NCBI GenBank assembly: GCA_964535315.1
Contig: CAZHTS010000119.1
Coordinates: forward strand, 1 to 11,386
Direction of reading: 5' to 3'
DNA from: CAZHTS01 sp964535315
GTDB taxonomy: Bacteria > Chloroflexota > Anaerolineae > Anaerolineales > Anaerolineaceae
Length of the DNA stretch: 11,386 bases
The position numbers and the translations under genes were made by a program. The notes beneath the pieces were generated by a model, which did no database searches, had not been told where the DNA came from, and was given only the letters and a program-made list of their open reading frames with translations. Below are positions 1 through 8,536 of this stretch, one piece after another (the first letter of the stretch is position 1; every line of letters starts with the position of its first letter).

Positions 1-1
1 A

Positions 2-1918
2 CGCTTTTGTGATTACGGTCGGGGCGAACGATTTAACCTGCACACGGATGCCAAACTTGGCGACTGGTTACCGGCGCAAGTACCGGGCGACGTACATCTC
101 GATTTGATGGCCGCCGGCCTGATCAAGGATCCGTTTTTCGGCGTCGAGAGCGATCATTGCCTGTGGATGGAAGAAAAGGATTGGTGGTACCGGACCACCT
201 TTGCCGTGCCCGATTTGGAACGGATACGGACGCAGCAGCATATTTTTTTGTTGTTTCACGGTCTGGATACCTTTGCGACCGTTTATTTGAACGGCGAAAA
301 AATCGCCGTGCATTGTAACATGTTCACGCCGTTGCGTGTCGAAATAACCGGCAAGATTCTGACGGGTGAAAACGATCTGCGCGTCTGCCTGGCGGCGCCG
401 GCCTATGCGCCTCATTATCATCGTGAGTCGCAGCTGGCCAGAACCCCGCCGCAGCGCCTCTGTTCCCGCAAGGCTCAGGCGTGCTACGGCTGGGATATCG
501 CGCCCAGACTGGTGACCATCGGCATCTGGCGTCCGGTGGAAATCCTGATAAGCGATGACGTCGAGATCGTTGACTCCTGGGTGTGCACCAGGCAAATAGC
601 CGGATCGGATGCACAGGTCGAACTGCAATTCAGTCTGGCTTCCAACGACGACCAACTGCATCCATTGATGGTCGATCTGACTGTTTTCAATGAAAAACGC
701 TCTTTTAACCTGACACTGGACAGCCGATTGACGCATCGGATGGAACGGTTTAATCTGGCCAGACCCCCGCTGTGGTGGCCGCATAACCACGGCATACCGG
801 CCTTGCTGCCGTATTCCATTACCATCTCCAGTGGTCACAGGGTTTTGGACCGCTATGACGGCGAATTTGGCGTTCGCACCATTGAAATGATCGAAGAACC
901 TCGGGAACAGGGTCGAACCGGATTTTATTTCAGAGTGAACAATAAACCGATCTTTTTAAAAGGTATGAACTGGACCCCCTGCGACGCCATTTATGCGCGC
1001 ATTAACGATCAACGGTACCAGCAGCTACTCGATCAGGTCGTGACCGCAAATATCAACACCCTGCGCGTCTGGGGCGGCGGTCTCTATGAAGCCCAATCGT
1101 TTTACGACCTGTGCGATCGGATGGGTATCCTGGTTTGGCAGGATTTCATGTTCTCCTGCGGCGTCTATCCACAGGATGATTCATTTCTGCAGGAGGTGCG
1201 GGAAGAGGCGGAATACATCGTTCGGCAGTTGCGCGGGCATGCTTCGATTTTCATCTGGTGCGGCGATAACGAGGTCGACTGGGTCTATTTGCAGGAAAAC
1301 GTTCCCGAGTTTTGGAAAAATAAAATAAACAGAAACGTGCTGGCACAGGTTTGCCGCGAACTCGATCCGAGCCGGCCTTATGTACCCAGTACGCCGTTTT
1401 CGCATCTGCAGCGCCATCCCAACGACGCGGCCGAAGGCGATGTTCATCTCTGGAAGCACGGCTCCTCTTACCAGGATGATTATTATGCACAGAGTTGTCC
1501 AAATATGGTGACGGAAATCGGACATATTTCTTTGCCGGATTTATATGTGATGAAATCTTTTATTCCCAAGGATAAACTCTGGCCGCCATTTAATGAACAC
1601 TGGTACCTGCATTGTGCTGATCCCAATCGGTCGGGGGATTCATATCGGGTGCAATCCTATTTTGATTCCATTCAAGCCAATGGTTTGCCGGCGCCTGTTA
1701 ATTTGGAAGAGTTGATTCAAATGTCGCAACAATTACAATCCGACGCCACGACCTACTGGATTCGGCATTTTGCTTCACAGCCGGATTGTTGGGGAATTTT
1801 TCTGTGGAACCTGTGCGACGCCTGGCCGCAGATTTCCGATGCTTATATCGCTTATCCCTTTCACATCAAGCCGGCCTTAATCGCCGTGCGCGATGGTTTT
1901 GCGAAAATTGCACGTTAG
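2..1918 (+). CDS. GH2 beta-mannosidase, 5' end outside window
   Basis: This is a glycoside hydrolase family 2 enzyme of the beta-mannosidase type, which releases terminal beta-mannose from the non-reducing end of mannosides and manno-oligosaccharides. The frame is open from base 2, so the true start lies upstream; the ATG at 104 is internal, because conserved sequence (VPGDVHLDLMAAGLIKDPFF) runs across it. 638 residues are visible. The order is a jelly-roll sugar-binding domain, an Ig-like domain, then a TIM barrel with FLKGMNWTP and LRVWGGGLYE (from about visible residue 354). The acid/base is Glu424 in CGDNE (codon 1271-1273); the likely nucleophile is Glu505 in MVTEIG (codon 1514-1516). 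The protein ends soon after the barrel motif LWNLCDAWPQ, so it lacks the C-terminal Ig-like domains of the usual 800-900 residue enzymes. No signal peptide can be judged. Nothing in the visible part is broken. It probably acts with the GH130 gene downstream. Confidence 0.9.
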   Translation, partial: RFCDYGRGERFNLHTDAKLGDWLPAQVPGDVHLDLMAAGLIKDPFFGVESDHCLWMEEKDWWYRTTFAVPDLERIRTQQHIFLLFHGLDTFATVYLNGEKIAVHCNMFTPLRVEITGKILTGENDLRVCLAAPAYAPHYHRESQLARTPPQRLCSRKAQACYGWDIAPRLVTIGIWRPVEILISDDVEIVDSWVCTRQIAGSDAQVELQFSLASNDDQLHPLMVDLTVFNEKRSFNLTLDSRLTHRMERFNLARPPLWWPHNHGIPALLPYSITISSGHRVLDRYDGEFGVRTIEMIEEPREQGRTGFYFRVNNKPIFLKGMNWTPCDAIYARINDQRYQQLLDQVVTANINTLRVWGGGLYEAQSFYDLCDRMGILVWQDFMFSCGVYPQDDSFLQEVREEAEYIVRQLRGHASIFIWCGDNEVDWVYLQENVPEFWKNKINRNVLAQVCRELDPSRPYVPSTPFSHLQRHPNDAAEGDVHLWKHGSSYQDDYYAQSCPNMVTEIGHISLPDLYVMKSFIPKDKLWPPFNEHWYLHCADPNRSGDSYRVQSYFDSIQANGLPAPVNLEELIQMSQQLQSDATTYWIRHFASQPDCWGIFLWNLCDAWPQISDAYIAYPFHIKPALIAVRDGFAKIAR

Positions 1919-1981
1919 GTCTCGTCATCCGGTCAATGAAACAGGCCTGATTATGCATTTTTGACCTTGGGAGGTATAAGT

Positions 1982-2120
1982 ATGAAAAAGTTGGCTGCCA
2001 TCCTTCTCCTCATGCTCATGGCCGGTTGGTCATGGTCTCTGGATTTGACGCCGTATGAATTGTTAAACTCGACGGCTATCGGCGTCTCCAAGGTGTTGAT
2101 GGATCGTTGGGGCGCGGTCT
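1982..2120 (+). pseudogene. 5' stub of a secreted protein, truncated
   Basis: A good ribosome site (GGGAGG at 1969-1974) precedes ATG 1982. The first 20 or so residues form a clear signal peptide: MKK, then a leucine-rich core (LAAILLLMLMAGW), then WSWS as the possible cleavage region. About 25 further residues (LDLTPYELLNSTAIGVSKVL) follow. From about base 2112 the DNA belongs to an SSS symporter in another frame, and this reading frame ends out of phase at 2155. I read it as the start of a separate exported protein whose remainder was deleted. I do not recognise its family. It could instead be a real N-terminal extension of the symporter gene, but the stop in the symporter frame at 2097-2099 argues against that. 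Confidence 0.5.
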
Positions 2121-3311
2121 CTGTTTCCGCAGGTGATGGGCAGCGCCCGGGATGAAGAGTCTTCGCGCCTGGGTCGCATCAATGGCATCATGATGAAAAG
2201 AATCGCCATTGTGTTGTGTGTGTGGGGGGGGCGGCGCCATTGGTTTTGCCTTGTACCGCAATAATATTTCCGATCCGGACATGCTTTGGGGTTATATGTC
2301 CAAAGAACTGTTGGGTCCCGGGCTGATCGGTTTGATGGTGGTTTGCCTGCTGGCGGCCATGCAGTCGACAGCGTCTTCGTTGCTGGTCTCTTCCAGCGCC
2401 TTGTTCACCAAAACGGTTTATGAACCGCTGAAACCCAACCGATCGCAACGGGAATTGGTTCTTGTAAACCGCCTTTTTGTAATAGTAATTCTGGTCGCTT
2501 CGGTTTTGATCACCCTCTATTTTCAAGATTTTTTACGTGTTTTTAAATTCTCACTGTCCATTGGTCTGGTGTTTGGGCCGCCGTTCTGGATAGCTATTGT
2601 CTGGCGCAGAGCGACAGCTAAAACCATCTGGGCGGCTGTGATCTATAGCGCTGTTTGCACCGCCTGGCTCGGCAACTTTGGCGCTGATATCAATCTGTTT
2701 TCACAATCATCCTATTTCTGTCAAATGACAGATGCTAAGAAAACAGTGGTCATGGTGGGAGCGGATGAGGCGGATGTAGCCTGCGGCCGAGCCGCGTCGA
2801 TCGATCAGCTTGTCGAAAAAGAAATCAACGTCGAGCTCAGAGGCGTTTTTTTGAGACCGTGGTTCGTCAGAACGCCGACAACGCCAATTCCGCAGACATG
2901 GGTAAGGGACGGTTGCGCTTTAGTCTGATTTTTCCCGCCTTGCTGGGGATTAATCTAAAAAGTTTGGGCGTCGGCGATCTCAATGCATTCGGATTTTTTC
3001 TTGATGCCATCATTCCATTTATTATCATTATCATCGTTTCTTACATGACCGGTAGGAACCATCAAGAAGCGTTGGATCAATTCTATGGCCGCATGCATAC
3101 GCCGGTTTGCGGTTCGCCGGCTGACGATGCCAACGAAATGACCTTAACCAGAAAGAACCCGTTGCGCTTTAAGCATAAAAAATCGTTTCCGAACAGCAAT
3201 ATTGAACTGCTCAAACCGACCCGGAGAGACCTACTGGGCTTTCTGGCCATCTCCGGCGTCGTGGTCATCGTTATTCTGTTTCTCTATGTGTTGACCAGAA
3301 TCGGCAATTAA
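2112..3311 (+). pseudogene. SSS sodium:solute symporter remnant (C-terminal half)
   Basis: Three reading-frame pieces join into the C-terminal half of a solute:sodium symporter. Piece one (frame of base 2121) reads LFPQVMGSARDEESSRLGRI and on to LCVWGG. Piece two (about 2225-2850) carries GFALY, AAMQSTASSLLVSSSALF (the conserved sodium-site helix) and several membrane helices. Piece three (about 2853-3311) ends with the family motif QFYGRMHTPV and a last hydrophobic helix. The first switch is at a run of eight G (2224-2231); seven G would restore the frame. The second is at a run of seven T (2846-2852); eight T would restore it, giving VFFETVVRQNADNANS. The N-terminal half, with about the first six or seven helices, is absent, so no carrier can be made even if both runs are sequencing errors. 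It is a different subfamily from the intact symporter at 7033. Confidence 0.8.
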
Positions 3312-3324
3312 GAAAGGTGAAAAA

Positions 3325-4525
3325 ATGCAGCCCACGAATCCTCTGATCATCAATGTCGATAACCGGCGCACCTTTACTTTGAATGGAAAATGGAAGACCA
3401 TTATCGACTTGTATGACGCCGGATATTATGATTCGCATATGGCCATTGACGCCAACGGTTTTTTCAAAAATGAAAAGCCCAAGAGCAAAAGCGATCGCAT
3501 CGAATATGAATTTCTCCCGGCCAATAATCTGCTGGTTCCGGGCGATTGGAACACGCAGCGTGAAAAACTTTACTATTATGAAAGCACGGTTTGGTACAAG
3601 AAGGATTTTGACTATCCACTGGCTGCACACCGTCGGTTGTTCGTCTATTTCGGCGCCGCCAATTACCAGACCAATGTCTATTGCAATGGTGAAAAGCTTG
3701 GCGATCATGAAGGCGGCTATACGCCGTTCGATTTTGAAATCACCGATCGGGTGCGGAATAAGGGCAATTTTCTCGTCGCCCGCGTCAATGCCCGGCGCAG
3801 CGATGAATCGGTGCCCATGGGCATGACCGACTGGTGGAATTACGGCGGCCTCACTCGATCGGGCCTGCTGATAGAAGTACCGTCCACCGTGAGAATAATC
3901 GCCGAGACCGATACGGTTGAAGATCAAATTGGTTTTCGCTGCATCGAGACCCGTGGGTCTGAAATTCTGTTGAATGGCAAGCCCATTTTTTTACGCGGCA
4001 TCTGTCTGCACGAGGAAAGTCCTTTTCCCAACCAGGGTCGCGCCAGCCGGTTGGATGAAGCGGAAATCCTGCTGGGCTGGGCCAAAGAATTGAACTGTAA
4101 TTTCGTCCGCCTGGCGCATTACACGCATAATGAAAATATGACGCGAACCGCCGATCGGTTGGGTTTGCTGGTGTGGTCGGAAATACCGGTTTACTGGAAT
4201 ATGGCCTGGAAAAATAAAACGACGCGACAGAATGCCAGAAATCAGTTGATTGAAATGATCCAGCGGGATAAAAATATGGCTTCGATTATTCTCTGGTCCG
4301 TAATATTCCTATAAAAAGCAACTGGCCATGTACCAGCGAGTCCCTTTTTTACGTGGTACGAGTCCGTGGATTCTCAAGGATTTTCGCACGCCCAAACGCG
4401 TGCTGCCTGGCATCCAGGATGACTGGAACCGAAAAGGCGTGATCTCTTATCATGGTGAAAAGAAAAAGGCGTTTTATGTATTACAGCGTTTTTACCATAA
4501 AATCAAGAATGAGAAACAGGAGTAA
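3325..4525 (+). pseudogene. GH2 beta-glucuronidase/galactosidase-like gene with two deletions
   Basis: The start at ATG 3325 has a ribosome site (AAAGGTG, 3314-3320), 13 bases after the symporter remnant, so the two were probably one operon. The N-terminal jelly-roll is normal (LLVPGDWNTQ, WYKKDF, GGYTPFDFEITD, WWNYGGLTR near residue 170). At about 3880-3890 the text jumps from LLIEVP straight to TVRIIAETDTVED, which normally lies at the end of the second (Ig-like) domain, so most of that domain is missing in frame. The barrel then starts (NGKPIFLRGICLHEE, NFVRLAHYTHNE). At base 4303, where Asn-Glu should follow IILWSV, the frame runs to a stop at 4312-4314. The true C-terminus resumes in another frame from about 4313 (KKQLAMYQRVPFLRGTSPWI) to 4525. 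By comparison with E. coli GusA, roughly 110 residues with both catalytic glutamates are gone. The product cannot be an active glycosidase. Confidence 0.85.
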
Positions 4526-4566
4526 AAGTTTTTATTCCCGGTACTAAAAAATCATGGAGGAAGTGA

Positions 4567-5691
4567 ATGTTGGAAATGGTTGATCGCACGCTAGACCTTG
4601 GCAATGGTCAGTCTGTGCATGTGAACTTGAACAATCCGGTTGCCCGCTATGCCGGTAATCCGATTATTACGGCCAACGATGTGAACCGTGTATGGCTCAA
4701 TCCCAGCCAGCAGATTAAAACCGTGCACAACGCCGGTGTCGCTAAATTGAACGGCGAAACCGTGATGCTGTTCCGCTCGCATTTACGGTGCGGCATGAGC
4801 ATCCTGGGCATGGGCAAAAGCAGAAACGGTTTGGATGATTGGCAATTTTCATCCGGCCCGGCCCTCAAACCGGCCACGCCGCATGACCGTTTTGCCGAGG
4901 GCGTAAATATCGAGGCGTTGATTGAAAATGAACAAGGCGGTCTGGAAGATCCGCGCATCACCCAATTCGGCGATGAATATGTCGTCACCTACAGCGCTTA
5001 CCATGCCATGGTGGAGGATCGGGTGCGGGTCTCTATGATAACCACCACCGATTTTAAGTCCTTTACCCGGCGTGGTCCGGTTCTTGATCTGGATATGCGC
5101 AACGTGGTTTTGTTTCCGGAGAAAATCAACGGAAAATACGTGGCTCTGTTTCGGCCCAACGATGTGAGCGCCAATGAAACCGGCGGCAAATATACGCAAA
5201 TCCGCATCGGCTACAGCGATGACGTGAAGAGCAATCGCTGGACGCTCGAGGAAAAACCGGTGATGCAGACCGGATTCGGCCCCAGCGCCTTTTCCAATAA
5301 AATCGGTCCCTGCGCGCCGCCGATCAAGACGGCTAAAGGGTGGTTGAATGTTTTTCACGGCGTTCGGACGACCATGGACGGCAATCCCTATGTGTTGGGT
5401 GTCGCCCTGCACGATTTAAACGATCCTCGTCAGCTCAAGATGTGCAGCATGCCCATCTTGTTCCCTTCACGGGCTGACTGTCGTCTGCAGGAAAACGACT
5501 ATATCCATGTGCCTAACGTCGTTTTCTGCTGCGGCGCTTTGGGACGTGATGACGGCGCGATTTTCATCTACTATGGTGGTAACGACACGGTGATGAATGT
5601 GGGCGTCACGCATCGCGATGTCTTGATTGCGTTGTGCGAAAATTACGGCCAGGATCCGCTGACAGGACGATTGCTGTACGATATAGGCTAG
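4567..5691 (+). CDS. GH130 beta-mannoside phosphorylase
   Basis: This is an intact glycoside hydrolase family 130 protein of 374 residues, a normal family length. Most members use phosphate to split beta-mannosides from the non-reducing end, giving alpha-mannose 1-phosphate and a shortened sugar; some members hydrolyse instead. Visible motifs are HNAGVA (Asn55), GLEDPRIT with the catalytic Asp at residue 128, a phosphate-region stretch GPCAPPIKT from residue 247, WLNVFHGV, IHVPNVVFCCGA, and YYGGNDTVMNVG near the end, all in family order. There is no signal peptide, so it is cytoplasmic and acts on imported sugars. The start is fixed by GGAGG at 4557-4561, six bases before ATG 4567. The exact substrate (mannosylglucose, mannobiose or mannosyl-GlcNAc) cannot be read from sequence by eye. 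It lies between two broken genes yet has no frameshift or internal stop, suggesting it is still under selection. Confidence 0.9.
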   Translation: MLEMVDRTLDLGNGQSVHVNLNNPVARYAGNPIITANDVNRVWLNPSQQIKTVHNAGVAKLNGETVMLFRSHLRCGMSILGMGKSRNGLDDWQFSSGPALKPATPHDRFAEGVNIEALIENEQGGLEDPRITQFGDEYVVTYSAYHAMVEDRVRVSMITTTDFKSFTRRGPVLDLDMRNVVLFPEKINGKYVALFRPNDVSANETGGKYTQIRIGYSDDVKSNRWTLEEKPVMQTGFGPSAFSNKIGPCAPPIKTAKGWLNVFHGVRTTMDGNPYVLGVALHDLNDPRQLKMCSMPILFPSRADCRLQENDYIHVPNVVFCCGALGRDDGAIFIYYGGNDTVMNVGVTHRDVLIALCENYGQDPLTGRLLYDIG

Positions 5692-5789
5692 ACAACCTGT
5701 ATGTTCCGGTTATCTGAAAAGCGCTATCCGTTTATCAATCCGAGTGCTAAAGGGCTGATTCAGAGACTGTTTGGAAGAGGAATACCGTC

Positions 5790-6060
5790 ATGCACCTCCG
5801 CAAGCAACGATGGATCGCACATAAAGATTTGTATGACAAGCGTCCGTTGTTGTGATTTTTCCGGTAGAAAGTTGGCGGGAGTTGACGCCTGCTTTGATGC
5901 TGCAATACAGTGCTGTTGATGCCAGATGCAGGAAATGGGAATTGCGCAAATGCATCTATATGAATGAACAGATGGACGATAATAGCGTGTTGGAAAATAA
6001 CTGGATTGTCACTAGAAGCTTTAGCGATACGGGCTAGGGACTGGAACCAATCGGAACGTT
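5790..6060 (+). pseudogene. Uroporphyrinogen decarboxylase-like (UroD/COG0407-type) 5' remnant
   Basis: ATG 5790 has a good ribosome site (GGAAGAGGA, 5773-5781) and opens MHLRKQRWIAHKDLYDKRPL, stopped by TGA at 5853-5855. One added base there restores LLVIFPVESWRELTPALM, which continues through WELRKCIYMNEQMDDNSVLE to WIVTRSFSDTG and a TAG at 6035-6037. The UroD-like proteins often found in sugar clusters of planctomycete-type and related bacteria have this same N-terminal layout, with a Trp in the segment SDTGWG; here that Trp codon (TGG) appears as TAG, followed by GLEP. After about 6060 the similarity stops, so some 300 C-terminal residues are lost. The role of these proteins is uncertain; they are related to decarboxylase or methyltransferase folds and need not act in haem synthesis. 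The family call is from recalled motif shape and is moderate. Confidence 0.6.
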
Positions 6061-6109
6061 TCGTGAAATGGTCTCGAATTGTTTGAGCGTTGATCGGCGG
6101 CGAGAGGAG

Positions 6110-6962
6110 ATGATGTACCATAAAGAAGCATATTCTATTCCGGTGCATTTTACACGAAGAAGAATAAAGACGACGAACAAATTTGCGGTTTGTTTTGGTC
6201 GTTTACCTTGCTGTTCTGCTGGCGATGCACAGATAAGGAGCCTGCCAGTGTTCAGCATTCTATTCAGTCTGCACCGGTGATGGACGCTGTTTCGGCCAAT
6301 CCCGCACAAATAGGTCCAGGACAGATCAGCACCTTATCTGTGATGACAACCACAGAGCAACAGGCGGAGCTTTATTACAACTGGAGCGCCAAGGCCGGTG
6401 TCTTTTTACAGGGGACTGATCGGAAATACGCCCTGTGGCAGGCGCCCTCTGTTCTCGGTTCTTATGAGTGTCAGGTCAGCGTAAGCAATGGGAAAAGTGT
6501 TTCGATCGGCAAGGTCCGTGTCGAGGTAGTCGAGGTGCCTGTTTTGCAGGTGTCAACCGATGCGCTGGACTTTAGCTATGATCAAACAGAACCCGAGATT
6601 GCCCTGGAGAATATCGGCCAGGTGGATTTGTCTTGAAATTCAGTTTTGAGTAAATTCTGAATTCGACTGACGCGTGGGCAGGTGTGTTGCATCATGCATA
6701 AAAAATCAATGTCCAGATCACGATCAATCGGCAGAATCTTGCTGCCGGCGAACAAATGGAGCTTGCCGGCCTGCGCTCCAACGGCGGTGATCAGGATATT
6801 GCCCTGTATTTCGATGTGGCGAGAATGCCCACGATGATTCAGATTCCAGCCGGTGATTTTACCATGGGCTGCGTGAACGGCTCTGAGGATGAACGGCCGG
6901 TGCACAGCGTCACTTTGAATGAGTTCTATATGGACCAGTACAAAGTCACTAACGCTCAATAA
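6110..6962 (+). pseudogene. Lipoprotein with Ig/BACON-like and formylglycine-enzyme-like domains, decayed
   Basis: A purine-rich site (GAGAGG, 6102-6107) precedes ATG 6110/6113, which begins MMYHKEAYSIPVHFTRRRIK. Removing one base near 6178-6184 gives a hydrophobic stretch (LRFVLVVYLAVLLA), and removing the A at about 6224 places it directly before CTDKEPASVQ. The result is a lipoprotein signal with lipobox LLAC. The open stretch to 6636 looks like an extracellular Ig/PKD-like domain (YNWSAKAGVFL, SYECQVSVSNG) followed by a BACON-like start (LQVSTDALDFSY). A TGA at 6637-6639 region and a TAA at 6699-6701 break the second domain; NVQITINRQNLAAGEQ then finishes it. Next comes the start of an FGE-sulfatase (SUMF1-type) domain, IQIPAGDFTMGCVNGSEDE to FYMDQYKVTNAQ, ending abruptly at TAA 6960-6962. 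The catalytic C-terminal part of that domain is absent. No function is likely to remain. Confidence 0.7.
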
Positions 6963-7032
6963 TGTTAAAAACGGTTGTTCAAACTAATTGACTGAAATCA
7001 CTAACTGATTGACATGAAAGGTAAAGTGAAAG

Positions 7033-8532
7033 ATGCACGTAATTGACATGATTATTGTGATTGTTTTTCTGATTGGCTTGCCTATTTTTGGTTTTTATTT
7101 TCGAAAATATGTCAAATCGGAAGAGGACTATTTTTTAGCCGGCCGCATGTTGCCCTGGTGGGTTATCAGTTTTTCGGTTATTGGCACTCAGATCGGCGCC
7201 ACGGATTTTGTCGGCGGTTCCGGCGGCGCTTATCGGTTCGGCATTGCCCAGGCCCACTTTGAATGGATCGGCGCTTTGCCGGCCATGGTGATATCGGCGT
7301 TGCTATTCATCCCCTATTATTGGCGAGCCGGCGTTTACACGGTCCCGGAATTTTTGGGCCGTCGATACAACCTCGCCGTGCGCACCATTCTGGCTTCGCT
7401 GTGGATCATGTGGTTCGTCTTTTTTCTCGGTGTGCTGTTCTGGACCAGCGGCATTATGCTCAACGAGTATCTGGGCCTGCCCATCTGGGCGGCTATTCTG
7501 ATCACAGCGGTGTTTGTTGGCCTGTATACCATCACCGGCGGACTGGCCGCAGTGGCCATGACCGATGTCATTCAGGCCGTGGTTATGTTCATCGGCGGAA
7601 TTTGTTTGGCTGTATTGGGTTTATACATCCTGGGCGGCTGGACGCCCATGGTCGATAAAATCACCGCGAGTTCTCCGCATCACTTTGACCTGTTTCTTCC
7701 GGTCGAACACGGTACCTATCCCTGGACCGGAATCCTCTTTGGCTTGGCTTTTGTCATGTCGCCGGCCTGGTGGTGTTGTAACCAGGCTATGATTCAACGC
7801 ACGCTGGGCGCGCGCACGGATTGGGATGCCAAGGCCGGTATGATTTTCGCCATGGTCCCCAAGATGTGCATTCCTATCATCACCATTTTGCCGGGATTTA
7901 TCGCTCTGGCGCTCAATCCGAACCTGGGAACTGATAATGCGGATAAAGCCTTGCCCTGGCTTATTAAAAATTTATTGCCTACCGGCCTGGCCGGATTGGT
8001 CTATGCCGCTTTTGTGGCCGCCTTGGTTTCCGCTGTGGATTCCATACTCAATTCCACCGCCACGCTGTTGATTCGGGATATCTATCAACGTTTGTTGGTG
8101 AAAAATGCACCCAATCAACATTATTTAAAAATGGGACAAATTTCGACCTTTGTGTTTATCATTCTGGCGATCATTCTGGCGCCGCTCACCAAGTTGTTCC
8201 CCGGCATTTTTGTCGCCGGCAGTTCGGTGCTTTCGGTTTTCCAGGGACCGACCTTCGGCATCACGCTGATAGGCATCTATTGGAAACGGGCGACAGGATG
8301 GGGAGGGCTGTCCGGTTTACTGGGCGGTGTCGCGTTGGCGAGCTTTTTGTTTTTCATCCTGCATTGGAAATTTCTCGATATCGCCTGGATCTCCTTTTTG
8401 ACGACCGTGGGCATCACAGTTATCGTCAGCTTGTTAACCAAGGCAGAACCTTTGGAAAAGCTTCAGGGTTTGGTCTATGGGTTGGTTATGGAAAACGATG
8501 CGAACGAAACAATTCAGCAGGAAGGAGCGTGA
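7033..8532 (+). CDS. Sodium:solute symporter (SSS family), intact
   Basis: This is a complete 499-residue inner-membrane carrier of the solute:sodium symporter family (SGLT/PanF/PutP type). It imports a small solute with Na+. About 13 hydrophobic helices are visible, starting right after MHVIDMIIVIVFLIG. Family features include the early stretch EEDYFLAGRMLPWW, the helix GTQIGATDFVGGSGGAYRFG, the segment YTITGGLAAVAMTDVIQ, and VSAVDSILNSTATL (about residues 333-346), which matches the helix that forms the Na2 sodium site; Asp336 and Ser341/Thr342 lie there. The C-terminus is hydrophilic and ends QQEGA. ATG 7033 is preceded by the purine-rich GAAAGGTAAAGTGAAAG. The neighbouring enzymes make a sugar or mannoside a reasonable cargo, but this is inference; the family also carries amino acids, vitamins and organic acids. 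It is undamaged, unlike the SSS remnant at 2112. Confidence 0.9.
   Translation: MHVIDMIIVIVFLIGLPIFGFYFRKYVKSEEDYFLAGRMLPWWVISFSVIGTQIGATDFVGGSGGAYRFGIAQAHFEWIGALPAMVISALLFIPYYWRAGVYTVPEFLGRRYNLAVRTILASLWIMWFVFFLGVLFWTSGIMLNEYLGLPIWAAILITAVFVGLYTITGGLAAVAMTDVIQAVVMFIGGICLAVLGLYILGGWTPMVDKITASSPHHFDLFLPVEHGTYPWTGILFGLAFVMSPAWWCCNQAMIQRTLGARTDWDAKAGMIFAMVPKMCIPIITILPGFIALALNPNLGTDNADKALPWLIKNLLPTGLAGLVYAAFVAALVSAVDSILNSTATLLIRDIYQRLLVKNAPNQHYLKMGQISTFVFIILAIILAPLTKLFPGIFVAGSSVLSVFQGPTFGITLIGIYWKRATGWGGLSGLLGGVALASFLFFILHWKFLDIAWISFLTTVGITVIVSLLTKAEPLEKLQGLVYGLVMENDANETIQQEGA
8520..8527 (+). promoter_or_regulatory. Ribosome-binding site inside the end of the symporter gene
   Basis: GGAAGGAG lies within the last codons of the symporter, nine bases before ATG 8537. 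It fixes the start of the small gene at 8537 rather than any upstream in-frame codon, and suggests translational coupling between carrier and small protein. Confidence 0.7.
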
Positions 8533-8536
8533 TGTC

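Noticed and set aside
68..838. A 256-codon minus-strand open frame opposite the beta-mannosidase.
   Set aside because: The + strand frame is conserved GH2 sequence; the antisense reading shows no family features.
2224..2231. Programmed frameshifting or phase variation at the G8 run.
   Set aside because: The gene lacks its N-terminal half and has a second frameshift, so a switch could not yield a working carrier.
4849..5412. A long open frame of 187 codons on the minus strand inside the GH130 gene.
   Set aside because: It lies fully antisense to a well-conserved enzyme gene, has no ribosome site that stands out and no recognisable motif; it is a by-product of codon bias.
5701..5919. A 72-codon + strand open frame starting with MFRLSEKRYPF.
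   Set aside because: It overlaps the UroD-like remnant in another frame, becomes cysteine-rich and unlike a protein there, and lacks a ribosome site.
6035..6037. Possible recoding of TAG as an amino acid (stop-codon reassignment or pyrrolysine).
   Set aside because: The intact GH2 and GH130 genes both end in TAG, the GH130 gene at normal family length, and the remnant has other lesions.
7008..7051. Direct repeat ATTGACATGA (7008-7017 and 7042-7051) with a TTGACA box before the symporter.
   Set aside because: No -10 element lies at a suitable distance and one copy is inside the coding sequence; too weak to call a promoter or operator.
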